From Phoronis australis (taxonomy: Eukaryota; Phoronida; Phoronidae): 64,000 bases of DNA. The stretch lies in contig NMRA01000455.1 of NCBI GenBank assembly GCA_002633005.1, positions 110,652-174,651 on the forward strand, in the 5' to 3' direction. The notes beneath the pieces are model-generated. The model searched no databases, was not told the DNA's origin, and saw only the letters and a list, made by a program, of their open reading frames with translations. Every line of letters begins with the position of its first letter. Position 1 is the stretch's first letter. The position numbers and the translations under genes are program-made. This document shows positions 32,708 through 44,800 of this stretch, one piece after another.

Positions 32708-33429
32708 ACGACAAAAGGGCAACACAGTAAGTGCCGATGATAATGACGAAGACGGCGTTAATGATGACGCTGATGCGGGGCAAGCACTAGCTGAATAAAT
32801 TGATGTCTCATAATTTTGGAAAGTATGCTCTTTTTCTGATTTCTACGTATACCTGACTATTGCAACATAAATTTTGCCCATGTCCCTAACCAATAACCCT
32901 TCAGACACTAATTTCCAGCCCGTGAACTGTCGTAATTTTAATATCCTTGATCATCACAAAAAGAAATTGCGTGCACAAAAACGAAGTCTAAACATTTGTT
33001 GTCGCGTGACCATGTGTCTCCAAAAAAACAGACGTGATTTTCACGATGATTGCGCTCGCTCCTGTAAGGTTATTTGCCAAAGTACATGTATAGGATTACA
33101 CCCGAGTGCATACATAAGGTGTACATAAAAACTAGACATCCTCGGGCGTAAATATACTGTCTGCTGTTTGCAACAGGGGCTAAGGTTATGCAGAATCCTA
33201 CTGACAAGTCTTCGTATTAAGTGAATATCTAGACAATTTTAGATCATTTTAACTCGGTAAAAGTATGTATTTTGTGAGAGCAGAAAGGTTGAAGAATTTG
33301 AATTGAGACTTTTTCAATCTGCATTGGGTCAAGTTACCACGTATTTTCAGTAGGACTAAGCTTTAGCACAAAAGAACGTTTGATTGGCTTCAAATGAACT
33401 GAATCAGTAACATGGACAAATTTTATATG

Positions 33430-33950
33430 ATAGTAAAACATATTCAACTTTAAAAAGCGCACTTACAGTAATTTAAATTGTAACTTCGTTTCATGCAGCT
33501 TTTGAGATTTTCCAAGAAAGTCATAAAAGTCCTACATTTTTAAAATCTCTCACGCAAAAATGGAACACTTTAAAGCAAACCCTAATACAGTGACGAAAAA
33601 CAGTGCATTAAACATATTTTCTGAAAGAAAGAAAAACTTACAAAAATTAACGACGTTGCGTCCGCATCTCACGGACTTCAGCTTGGCTTGTGACGTTATC
33701 GTTATTCTGGCCAATTTGGGGTGTTTTGGCTGAACGGCGCGGCATTGACGTGAGATGCGGGCGCAACGTCGCTAATTTTTGTAAGTTTTTATTCCAGTAT
33801 TAGACTCAAACTTGATCTGTTTTCTCAACTGGATGTCTCAAATTTTTCACATTTTCTGAAAGTTTTATGTGAATCCACGGAGCCATTTCTGAGATATGAT
33901 GTTCAAAGTTAGCGACTCTTGACCATTTCTAGGGCCCTACTTAAGCGATA
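33430..33950. repeat. Dispersed repeat R1, copy 1 (split by a MITE)
   Basis: The blocks gtcataaaagtcctacattt, ctcacgcaaaaatggaacac and gagatatgatgttcaaagtt are shared in the same order with copies at about 46745-47010 and 60300-60620. The copy is interrupted at 33632-33790. Confidence 0.65.
33632..33790. mobile_element. Short foldback element nested in repeat R1
   Basis: The left arm 33632-33673 (aaaacttacaaaaattaacg, then acgttgcgtccgcatctcac) is an almost perfect inverted copy of the right arm 33749-33790 (aaaacttacaaaaattagcg, then acgttgcgcccgcatctcac). About 75 bp lies between. No coding capacity. Confidence 0.75.
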
Positions 33951-33954
33951 GACT

Positions 33955-34455
33955 GGTTGTCCCTATTGATAGATTTTTATTAACTATGTCCGTAAATTTG
34001 GCAAGAAAATCGATAGAGATATAACACTAAGTATATCAATAGAGATAATGTATTAATACTGAATTTACAGATAGATATGCTATACTTAGTCCGTCGATAG
34101 AGGTATTAATACAAAGTCTATAGATGAAAATACACGTATCTCAAATCTATCGATATTGCAATACACTAAGTCAATCGATAGAGATACATTTATTAATACT
34201 AAATCTATCGATAGAGATCTTAATACTTAGTCTATCGATAGATGTATTAACGCTAAGTCTGTTGACAAAGATACTAAATCTGATGTAATACTAAGTCAAT
34301 CGATAGAAATGCATGTACTAATATTAATTGTTTGATAGAGATCCCAATGCTGTCTTTAGAAATACTTAGTCTTTCGGCAGAAATATTGATACTGAATCTA
34401 TCGATTGGGATTATTAATGCTCATATATAGAGATGTTAATAGTAAGTCTTTCAGT
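33955..34455 (+). repeat. ATCGAT-rich degenerate minisatellite
   Basis: About 30-bp units built on aagtctatcgatagagat and attaatact recur roughly 14-16 times with heavy divergence. The core tctatcgatagaga is self-complementary. Confidence 0.75.
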
Positions 34456-35217
34456 AAAGCTATAAGACTGCAGTAAAAAGGTCGCTGACCTTCTACAACC
34501 ACCGCTTATTACGGTGTCAAGGTACCTTTCACCCCAACATTACTAAACTGAGAAACTTACATTCTCGTGGTAAGAGGCATTACTACGACGTCCCAACCAG
34601 AAAGTGTACTGTACGTTGGAAATGGCACAAGCTACTCACGCGATAGCTTATATATGTCTAAATATGGACTAAACACCCTGTTTGTTTAAAATTCCAAGTG
34701 AATCAACGATGGGGGTACTTGCAATATTATGGAGATCGATTTCACAAACCTGTCGGGTGAAGGTTTTTTGCACAAAACTGTGTGTGCGTGTTTGTGTGCG
34801 AGAGCACGTTATATCGTGATCAGCTCCATTCGTGCACCCGATTTCCGAAATCTATCAATGGATTTTCGTGAACATTTGCAGATATATACGTATGTAAATG
34901 ATCCGAGCGAATTTTCTGACGGATTTGTGGTAATTTCAATTTTTAAGTTAGTCTCGAGATCTACATTTATATCAACCGAGTTCATGGACTGCGTTTTATG
35001 ACATTTTGCAAATAAGTTTATTTCAAAGAGACGACAACACCTTCCAGTCTCCGGATTCATCATATTCTGTGTGCCTGCTATTTGGCGTCCACCTCTCTAT
35101 TTGTCAAATCACCTAAAGGATCGTTACGAAATTCCACAGATGGTGTTCCCGAAATGAAAACGCGTGATATTGGTATTTGGATGGCTCTAGTTATTGTGGC
35201 GCCCTCAAATAGAATTG
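34456..35217. other. Intergenic sequence, no recognised gene
   Basis: No exon or conserved motif is recognised. A block near 35165-35210 (tggatggctctagttattgt, then ggcgccctc) resembles the repeat monomers found in the NBAS introns and at about 18230-18290. Confidence 0.4.
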
Positions 35218-35223
35218 TTTTTA

Positions 35224-36006
35224 TGATCGACATATGTCCCGAATGATATATGGTAGGTAGTGCGTCGCAAGCTCGTTACCAGAGATGAAACTAAGACCTG
35301 GGTAGGCGATATAAGGTCACTTATTATGACTAATACAATTACAAGTAAGGTCATTTATATGACACATACAATTATAAGTAAGGTAGCTATATGACTAATA
35401 CAATACCAGTAATAGTTAGTGACTAAACATGAGTAAGGTAAAAATACTAATCTCTGGTAAGATGGGCAAATAAAAAGCGCCGGCCGTACGTCGAAGAGGC
35501 CGGAACGAAGGAGGTGAACAGAAAACGAGGTTACAATAACAAATGTGGATTCCTAAGGACACGTGACAATCATCAGCCTATGAGAGCCCCAGAGCTGACC
35601 AAACTCTCGGCACGTGATAACAATTGACCAATGAGGCTGGGAGAATGACGAGTAGTCCTACACAAAGGAATAATAGACTAGACCGAATTGAGGGGGAAAA
35701 GGAGTAAGACGGGTCCATATGCTCACATAAATATATTTAACGAGTGAAATACCATTTATGATCGACATACGTCCCGAATGATATATGGTAGTTCGTGCGT
35801 CGCAAGCTCGTAACCAGAGATGAAACTAAGACCTGGGAAGGCGATATAAGGTCGTTTATTATGACTAATACAATTACAAGTAAGGTCATTTATATGACAC
35901 ATACAATTATAAGTAAGGTAGTCATGTGACTAATAAAATACCAGTAATAGTTAGTGACTAAACATGAGTAACGTAAAAAATACTAATCTCCCGGTAAGAT
36001 GGGCAA
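35224..36006. mobile_element. TRIM-like element with about 246-bp direct terminal repeats and TSD
   Basis: Direct repeats 35224-35469 and 35759-36006 are about 95% alike, begin TG (tgatcgacat) and end CA(A) (gatgggcaa). They flank about 290 bp with no ORF. The hexamer ttttta occurs immediately before (35218-35223) and after (36007-36012), consistent with a target-site duplication. A purine-rich gagggggaaaaggag tract lies before the right repeat. A tRNA primer site is not obvious, so the LTR class is inference. Confidence 0.6.
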
Positions 36007-36733
36007 TTTTTAATGTGGCTCGATGTCGTGAAATTTGGTAGATGAGTTCCAATTGACGAGAACACGGCGTTGATTAAGAGACGAGATCGGCTACTGTTAA
36101 ATCCCGAAGTGGCATGATCGGTTTTCTTTGCGCATGCCTCATGAATATCCAAGAACTCAGTGCATAGATGTATGTTTACGAAATTTGCCAACAAAATTTC
36201 TATCAGAAGGACGAAGACACCCAACTGACTTTCGTTTGATACGAGTTTGACCTATGCTGTGTCCCTTGGTGACATTTTATCTTTTTTGTTTTCTTTTTAT
36301 CGACCGGCCCGCTGCTTGAAGAATCATCTTGAGAAAAATACGCCTGTGACCTTCGGACTACAGTTCCATTTAGTTGCCTCCTGGAAACATTTTTTGCGCC
36401 AATCGGAATATCCACCAAATCTTTTGATGGACCTTCGTAAGCACCTAATTGTCTGGGAATGGATTACATTTCCACCTTTTGGGTAACTCGGCTAGAGATT
36501 CAATGTATCTCAAAAACCGGCTGGATCACAACATGCCTGTCATGTTGGACGCATGTTAAGGTAATTCACACAGGTGGACAAGTACCTTAAGCAGTCCGAC
36601 TGATGAGCAAATATACGATGCGGAGGTCATAAACGCCTTGAACTTTTTGGCCACTGCAAAGTGTTCCGACGTGTTTGTTAAGTACGTTTACCGGCTCGTG
36701 CATTGCACCTTTAATTAGAAAACGAGTGAACCT

Positions 36734-36817
36734 ACGCATACATCATGTAGAAACACCTCATCTGTAGTATACGCATACATCATGTAGAAACACCTCATCT
36801 GTAGTATACGCATACAT
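36734..36817 (+). repeat. 37-bp tandem repeat (2.3 copies)
   Basis: Unit acgcatacatcatgtagaaa plus cacctcatctgtagtat; two full copies and a partial one. Confidence 0.9.
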
Positions 36818-36919
36818 ATATGCATTGCATTGTGATCACGTAGTATATGATTTATACAGTAATAATGTATTAAACCGGAAGGAACCCGTATCAACCCGCG
36901 TACAAAACGAACTGTAATG

Positions 36920-37883
36920 CAGTTGGGGATCTAGGACATCATAAGGGGGCCCAACATTTTGCCTCGTAAACAGTAGCGCAAAGCACGAGTCTAGAGGCGC
37001 ATAACGATGAATGGGGGGGAGGTCGGGAGGGGGTTTTCCCCTCCCGCCCCGGAGAAAATTTTGTTTTTGTCTCTAAAAATAAGCATTTTCCTTGATTTAT
37101 GAAGGAATTAAAAACATGAGAAAGTGTAAAACTGAAAATTCGTAAATTTTACAGACTTCAACTCACGACCTGTCAGCCATAAAGCACGCGTGCTCCACCA
37201 CTGCACCATCACGCTTCCACTTATAATGTTGTACTAAGAGACGTACTTGTCTATGAGCCACAGCTAACCTACTTCTTTCCGTGATGCTTATCATATGCTT
37301 TATATTTGGTGCAACCAGTTCGTAGTAAAACTTGCTGTGTTTGAAATAGTTTTCAGTTGCCCAAACGACCAAATCCGTTTTTCGAGTTGGCATTAAACAC
37401 GCGATTGGTTTGGAAATTGTCTTAAATTCAGTGTTTGGAAATGAGACAATGAGTTTCTGTGTGATTCACTAAGGCTTCAATTAAAATTTATATCTTACCA
37501 GTAGCTTCTGTTTCTTCGTCACTCAGTTTCTGTTTTCTTTGAAAATATGAAGTATTTTTCCTCACTGCACAGTGGTACAGACGACGGACACGGAGTGGTA
37601 GTGCGCAGCGTCACTGTCGGTCGCCTGAGATATCGCGCACATATCGACTGGGGGCGCAATAGACATTACTTAGCAATAGTTCCGTTACGATTGCGTCTGT
37701 GGTTTGAATCGGACACGTGAAANACACACAAACACGAGCTGACAAAAAAACTGCACACGTACATTGTTTCAGTCGTATTACCGGGGTTAATTAACAAACC
37801 CAAGATTTCCTCACGCTCTTGTTTTTTGCAGCAGCCAAGGGAGGTGGGGCTGGGCTCTCTGTGCCCTCCTAAGTCCGCCTATG
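36920..37883. mobile_element. Non-autonomous hAT-like DNA transposon, copy 2 (964 bp)
   Basis: The left end CAGTTGGGGATCTAGG and the right end, reverse-complemented CATAGGCGGACTTAGG, match copy 1. TAATG is duplicated at 36915-36919 and 37884-37888, again 5 bp. Interior blocks (aatgggggggaggtcgggag, cattttccttgattt, tgattcactaaggcttc) are collinear with copy 1. A single N is at 37723. Confidence 0.82.
37152..37212 (-). repeat. tRNA-like Pol III promoter inside hAT-like copy 2
   Basis: On the minus strand an A-box-like tggtgcagtggtgga precedes a B-box-like gagttgaagtc at the same position as in copy 1, so the tRNA-like piece was part of the ancestral element. Confidence 0.45.
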
Positions 37884-38506
37884 TAATGACCACACAAAAC
37901 TGATTCAACTTACTATGCAAGAAACGAAATAATAAAACACACTCAGGTCTTTCACACTGGCCGTAACCAGATCAGTCTGAGAAATCCTGCATAGTTCTCA
38001 CTGTGCGATTCTCTGGTAAGACTCGTTAAATGAACTGAGTGAAAGGGGCCCATTCCGCGATGGGATGATTTGAGACACACCACGGTACTTTTTATGCGTG
38101 AGAAATAAGAAATAAAATGCAGTCTAGTCTGAACTTTACATGATATGACCCATCATAGCTGAATGATGGTTTGCGCCACTGGAAGGTGTGGATGATAATT
38201 AAAACATTTACCCTCATCAGAAATGGCCCCTTGGTACCGTCTAAATCCACCCTTGCACCGACGCCTTTCAGACAGGCCTGCTGTATCCCCAACACGATTG
38301 TCGTATAGGATAGTCTTATTTAGTACACAAGGCTATAGACATCTCACTCTTTAGAAAACATACCAAAACTGATCTGATGTGAGTCAGAGTACAATGAGAG
38401 ACTTACGACCTGTTGGAGTTTTGGGGAAAACTTTACATAAAATTAAGGACATAAGGCAGGGCATTCCACATTTTAATTTACAAAAGCATAACGTTTTTGT
38501 CATACT

Positions 38507-38512
38507 TTTATT
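38507..38512 (-). terminator. NBAS: NBAS polyadenylation signal (AATAAA)
   Basis: AATAAA on the minus strand about 65 nt after the NBAS stop codon; a canonical signal in a plausible position. Confidence 0.55.
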
Positions 38513-38575
38513 AACACCATAAACACCATAGTGCACAGCCACATAATTTTGATAATTTAAATAATAATCAATTGT

Positions 38576-38854
38576 CTATTTGGAAAACCAACTCTTGAAC
38601 ATGCCCACTGCTGCCTTGAGTGTTTTCTGCCCAGGCTGATATCTTTCCAAAAGCTCATTAGCCTCCTTTGACAGTCCTGCATTTTGCAGTTGCTCGGCAA
38701 CTGTCTCAACGTGGAGATAATCCTCTGGTAGCCCTTGTTTTGTTTGCTTAGACAACAGAAGCTCCACGGTGGGGGAATACTGTTGGGTGTTAACAATGTC
38801 TGGCAGGAGTCGCCTCTGTAGCAACATCATGCAGAGCTCCATGTCACCAATAGC
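38576..38854 (-). CDS. NBAS: NBAS exon 23 (terminal, residues 1114-1205)
   Basis: Acceptor catttctag, TAG stop at 38576-38578. Encodes AIGDMELCMMLLQRRLLPDI through LQNAGLSKEANELLERYQPG, ending FSK; it aligns with the human C terminus (REAGHEAEAGSLLLAVRG...). Confidence 0.9.
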   Translation of the reverse strand, partial: AIGDMELCMMLLQRRLLPDIVNTQQYSPTVELLLSKQTKQGLPEDYLHVETVAEQLQNAGLSKEANELLERYQPGQKTLKAAVGMFKSWFSK

Positions 38855-41800
38855 CTAGAAATGAAGAAACCAGATACGTAACTTGCACAATTATCAAAAA
38901 TGTGCAATAAACTTTCGTCTTTCGTCAAAAATAAATCTTATTTAAAAATCACTAACAGGTTTTACCTTTTCCATACCTAAATTACAGTGGACTTTTGGGC
39001 TTGGACACAAATGATTGCTATAGCATAGCACCAGGCACAATAAGTTTTCTTGTTGTGGCAGGTCATCCCCATGCATGCTCTACAACAACAGAACTTCCAG
39101 CTCTTTCCAAACCCAGACACAACTTTTCATGTTAAAACCACATTCGGTAAATGATCGAAATGAAACATTGTTTGTTTTACATGCTATGCAGTGTTAAACT
39201 ATGCATTTAAGTGTGAATCAAACATTGTTCTTAAAGCCACATGCAACAAGATCTGGGAAAACCAAATTTAATCCGTAATAAACAAAGTGTGCAGTAGGGA
39301 AACTAAAGACTGACTGAAGCCCTGCAGCTGTTGAGTCGCAACGACAGGTACACTAACAACGTTCTAGTTTCTTAATATTCGAGGGCAACACTTGTGATTT
39401 TTAAAAACAAGTAAGGCTATTTGATCATACAGCAAGCAACACATTCAAATGAAAGTTGTTCCTTGTGTCAAAAATCATAATTGCATCTCTGTCTTCCTAT
39501 TTCACAAGCGTTCTACAACATGGAGATATTTTCCCAATGCACACAAATTATGAGTCTCAAACTTGACAATCTCCTTGATAAACGTACCTCCTCCTGAGAG
39601 GCCAGTTCCATAGTGGCCATTCTGTACAACTGTTTGTGATTTGTTGTCAACACAAACTTAATGGCCTCCACAGGGTGCTGATTGGTCAATAGGGTTCTGA
39701 AGACTGCTTCAGTAGACTGAAGGGGAAAGGAAAACATGTACTTTCAGTGCAAAATTTCCCCCAGGGTCTAAGTAAGGCAAACAAATCCTTGGTCCAGGTG
39801 AATGTCATAAATTCTATGTTGTCCTGAGCTTAAATTATTTTAACTTATAGTTACACAGCAATTGATATCATCACAATGACAAAGTGCTTGTTTGTTTGGT
39901 ACACCAGTCTATGGTAATTACCCTGCCATCTAAATTTTCCATTCACAGGGCAACAGTAATTTAAAAGAGATCACTAATAAATTATAAGTATGGAAATTAT
40001 TTAAAGGGTTTCATCAAAGAAATCACTCTTCTCTAAAGCCATAAGTTAACCATCAACTAAGACCGATAATGGATGGTTTCCAATAATTTAAAAAAGAAAT
40101 AATTTTGTGAACTGCCATCACTTTAACTCTTTCATTGCCAATTTTTAAGTGCCATGCAAATTTTGAGGATACCTTAAACTCACATCCTTTATAAGAATCC
40201 TTCAGAAGTTGTGTGAATGGACAGTTTAGAGGGCGCTGTGCCAGTTGTGCGAATTGACAGTTTAGAGGCCGCTGTGCCACTTGTGTGAATAGACAGTTTA
40301 GAGGCCGCTGTGCCAGTTGTGTGAATGGACAGTTTAGAGGGCACTGTGCCAGTTGTGTGAATGGACAATATAGAGACCGCTGTGCCAAATGTATTTTGAC
40401 AGATAGGTGGTCGACAAATTTTTTTTCAAAAAATGTGTAAGAATCGAAAATTCTGACTATTATTTGGTATGAACTAGTAAAATTGTTTTCCTGTGGACAA
40501 CCTATGTTGTTAATCTGTAGTTATCTCCCATGAAATTGAGGATTGACTGGGTCAAGAATGGGAAAGTAACAAACTCTGCAATTGGCACATTTGGCAGTGC
40601 CTACTTGGTTACTCGTTGAATAGCGCATGTGGCAGTGAAAAAGTTGCATAACTACTGTCTAATGATCTCTACTCTTGGGTCAAACAAATTCATAAACAAT
40701 GCTGAAGGTACAAAACCATTGATGAAGCATGCAAATTATGATCCTACATTTCTTGGACCCACCTGTTTTGATAACGGAGACATTTGTTGGAGACGGCCAT
40801 TCAAAGCTAACACGTTAGTGACGCAATCTGCACTTTCACTAGTCGCCATGGCAACCATAATCTGCATCATCTCCTTGTCAACGAATTCACCAGAACTGAA
40901 GGAAAATACATTGTAAGGAACCGTTCACGAATATCGCCATTTTCACGAGAGTACAAAAGTACGATTTTCCCAAACCTACCCCCCTCCCTAAAGCATACAC
41001 AAAATGCTATAAGAGTTTTACAGGAGCTACCGGTGCCGGTATGTAAATCATGGTGCACATAAAACAAAAAGATCTGGTGAAAAGTTATACTAAAACCTAA
41101 AAGCTGTGTGGCTCAAAGGTAAATGGTGGTCTTCGCTTGTACAGTTACGTGGCAAAACAAGTTTCTAAAAATTCTGTATGTATCTTGTTTCCTCTTAAGC
41201 AACATTACCTGAATTACTTGCAATATTGTTTCAGTAGTGCAAAAAACAAAATATTTTTGCAACAAATAAAACCCTGCCCCAAAAAAAGTAGGAAACATTA
41301 AATTCCTAACTGTAATTACCTACTAATCTCAAATGATTTTAGCCACACCGGTGTTTGCAAACGACACGAGAATTTGTTACGTTTTAAAAATTAGAATTTT
41401 CGCTAGAATGCAAATTAATGTCAGGAATTCAAGTTCATTGTCACAGTCAAAAATCGAACAGCATGCTCTGACTAAAAACGAACAAAACCAGAACAGTCGA
41501 AATTTGGAGGACAGAAATCTGATATTTATGACATTGTCCGAAGTTTGGGGACCATTAAAAACTGTTTTGGACCTTTCACACATTTCGAGGACCATGGAAA
41601 ACTTATTTAGGAAAATATTTATTCTTGTCCCAAAATGGAGGGTTGTCCGAAAATGACGCGAATTTACCATACTCGTCGGTTGCGTTTTGGATTACGGCTC
41701 TTTGGACAAAAATAAGTCAAGTGGAGGTCACAACAGCCAGAACCAGATGTTGGCACTGTTTTTGTACGAGAAGGGCAGTAAAAAAAACTGATCCACATTC

Positions 41801-44800
41801 TTCGAATATGTTGTACTTATATTTCAGTTAAAGTTCATCTATGTCTTTTGCATCATGCTTTCACATAAAAACACAATTAAAACATGGGATTTGGCTTTTT
41901 GACCCTGATTGCCATTTTCGTGACATAAAACATATTTTTACCCACTAGTAGCAAGTCCTGATCCCCCCATAAACTGTTTTGTCTTGTGAAATACAATAAT
42001 TGTGAATGGTCTATTAAACTACTTAGTACCGAAAGTCATTATTACCATATTCAGCAACAGAAAATTGCTAAAACCAAAATGTAAAGTAACCCCTAATACA
42101 TAATTATTCAGATAATTTTGTTTAAAAAATTTTAAAAAATAAATTTTTCCACTGCCATATTTTATCTGAATATATTTCACGGGATGTTGGGATTAACCCC
42201 AATATCATTGTGTATTAACCATAAAACACATACACAGATCCACGTTTGAGCCACTGAAAGACCACACTAGACACGGTTTCGTATTGCACAAGGCTGGACG
42301 ACATCTCCAATAGCCGGAAGACAAGAAGTTGCTTAGACTGTGCGTCCCTCAAGTCAGCTGGATCCACCTAGAACAATAAGATATTAAGGACTAGTGATGT
42401 TGCAGCCTCTCTTACTGTCATTAATTATACCAAAAATACATGTGTGGTTACCTGTCGCGTGTATCATCACTGACTCAATATATCGGGATTGAACAACCTG
42501 GATCAGTCCAGACTTGATCCACTGTATGTCAAGGTTCATCTGTGTTGACTTCACTAACCTGTTGCTCCGGCCACACAGCACTAACTGAAGCTTGAGTCTC
42601 TAACAGTACCACAAGTGCCTTGTCTTCGGTTGACAAATCCACATACTGAAACATATGGAGTGCGGCATGAACAGCCAGGTAAACAGTGGAATTCTTGCCA
42701 GGTATTGAAGTTGTACTGATCGCCATTTAGGTAATTTGACTATTACCTTCAGCTAGGACATACACCATTACTAATAAAAATGCTTCAAGAACACACACCG
42801 TTCCGCTAAAGTTCTGCTCTCACCTTTTCTAGCACGTGCAATACCTCCAGTCTACGAGAAACTGCAACACTTAAATCGGCGCAAAAGTCTTTTGTTTCAC
42901 AAAGAATGTCGTCCATCTGGATTAGATCTCCTCTGAAAATGGGAGAAACATGAGAAATACAATAACCCCCACCAGATACCGTAGAATAAAGTGGATTTTC
43001 AATACGAAGTCTCTGCGCTCACTGCTGACTTGTAGTACTCCACAGTCATCTCCAGTTCCAACTCGCACAAACACGGATCATTGATGATCTGGACAGACAG
43101 TGCTCACCAAAAAGACCATCCCAACGGAAGTATACATTTCACATTCTGGGCTCAGCTTTTCAGAATCCATAAGCGGTAATAAAACTTCTCAGCAAAGACC
43201 TTTTAAGCTGTGTTTAGTCACACAGTCCAACTGGGACAGTTGTATGACTAAAAGCAGGGTTCACTGACCTTGTTGACAAACAAGTGGAACTTTAAAAGCC
43301 TATTGCGTGTGAACGACACCCATGATTAACAAACGTCTGCAAAATTCTAAGCCACAACGCAGAGAAGTTACCCCTCCAAGCCCAAAATGTCAGATTGCGT
43401 GTTCATAACGCTTTTTTGAATGTGAAGCAAATTTAGGAGCTTAAAGGAGTGTACGCTGGACACACTTTTGTCACTGGCTCTGTTTCCGTCCACAAAAAGG
43501 GCAGATTTTGAAATCAAACATCTAAATTCTTCAGACAACTGTTATCCTAATGCTTTCAGATTAAAGTACAATAAAGAGTAATTGAGCAGGACTTATGTTT
43601 TTCTGACCGTCCAGAGTTGCATGCCGGCCAACTCTGGACAGGCCATCACGACAATATAATGTGATGTTGGAATGGAAGAGACTATTGAGATTGGAGGCCC
43701 GTTTTATCCCACGTTGTACGCCTGATAATAGTAAAGATGTCGTTGAAGACGAATGCAACAGCGAGTTTTTCATGAATACTATTAAGCTCAACAAAAAATA
43801 TAGCCAACATTACTTTTTTTACAAACACCATAATCACACTCGATGACCATATAAATCTGGTCTCAGCTGTCCCTGGGTGCATGGCTTTTGATAAAAAGCG
43901 GGAACCATGGATGAGACTTACTCTGCATCCTGGTGGTTGTGGATTTCTCGCAAGATGTTCTCCAACTTTTCCACGTCGTCACAGTCAGCGCCTGGTTCTT
44001 GTTTGGCTTCGGGAATTCTAAAACATTAAACGAACATAAGATTGCATGTACAAAAACCTGGCTGCTTCATTAACATGACTACTACATTTGAGACATATGC
44101 GATTCGATGGTTAGAAATTGTTTCGACATTTATTAGTATTCGTCAGAAGAAATAGACAAGTTAGCACTTTCAGCTTCCAACAACAGTATTGTGTCCATGG
44201 TGGAATTGGTGAGGGGAGTTTTCCGTGTCAGATTAACTGTTGTGTCTCTGTGACTTAATTTAAATTTAGTGCTCAAACACAAAATCAAGAACTTCGCTAA
44301 TGAATCCTATCAAAGTTGACGGGATTATGCTGGCATCGGGCGACAAGTTGTGGTTGAACTGAAGACATCAAATTTTGAAATAGCTAGCCAGGCTCCAGAC
44401 TTTTTAGACTCATTAACTATCCAAAGTGCATTTTGCCGCAACGGAAATGTTTTATTATTATGGTGCCAATGATGATTTTGAGTTTACCAAGATGTTTTCT
44501 TTTCGGAAAGCAATAAACGAGTGGAAAATGCAATTAATAGATGGAAAAGAAGCAAAATTGGTTCTGGTCAGCATCAGACTCGTTTTAGAACCACGCATCA
44601 AAAGATTGGTTCAGGTGAAGCTGGGTAAAAATACAAGGACTCCCAACTGACTTCAGCTGGCAGTAAAAAAGTGACCCATTCAGTTGGTATCATGTGATGC
44701 TGGTGAAATAGACCCGTGACTCATTTCAGATGACACCAAGTGATTATTTCTTTTTGAAAATATGTGCAACTAAGAAATAACCCATCACCGCATCACTTTC

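Noticed and set aside
40053-40388. 111-codon minus-strand ORF with a regular 12-residue repeat
   Set aside because: It is a 36-bp minisatellite inside an NBAS intron; the repeat length being a multiple of three keeps the frame open by chance.
41333-41670. Overlapping ORFs on both strands in the NBAS exon 20-21 interval
   Set aside because: Examined as a source of the missing NBAS block; neither frame gives a convincing PW-x-x-L segment with usable splice sites.
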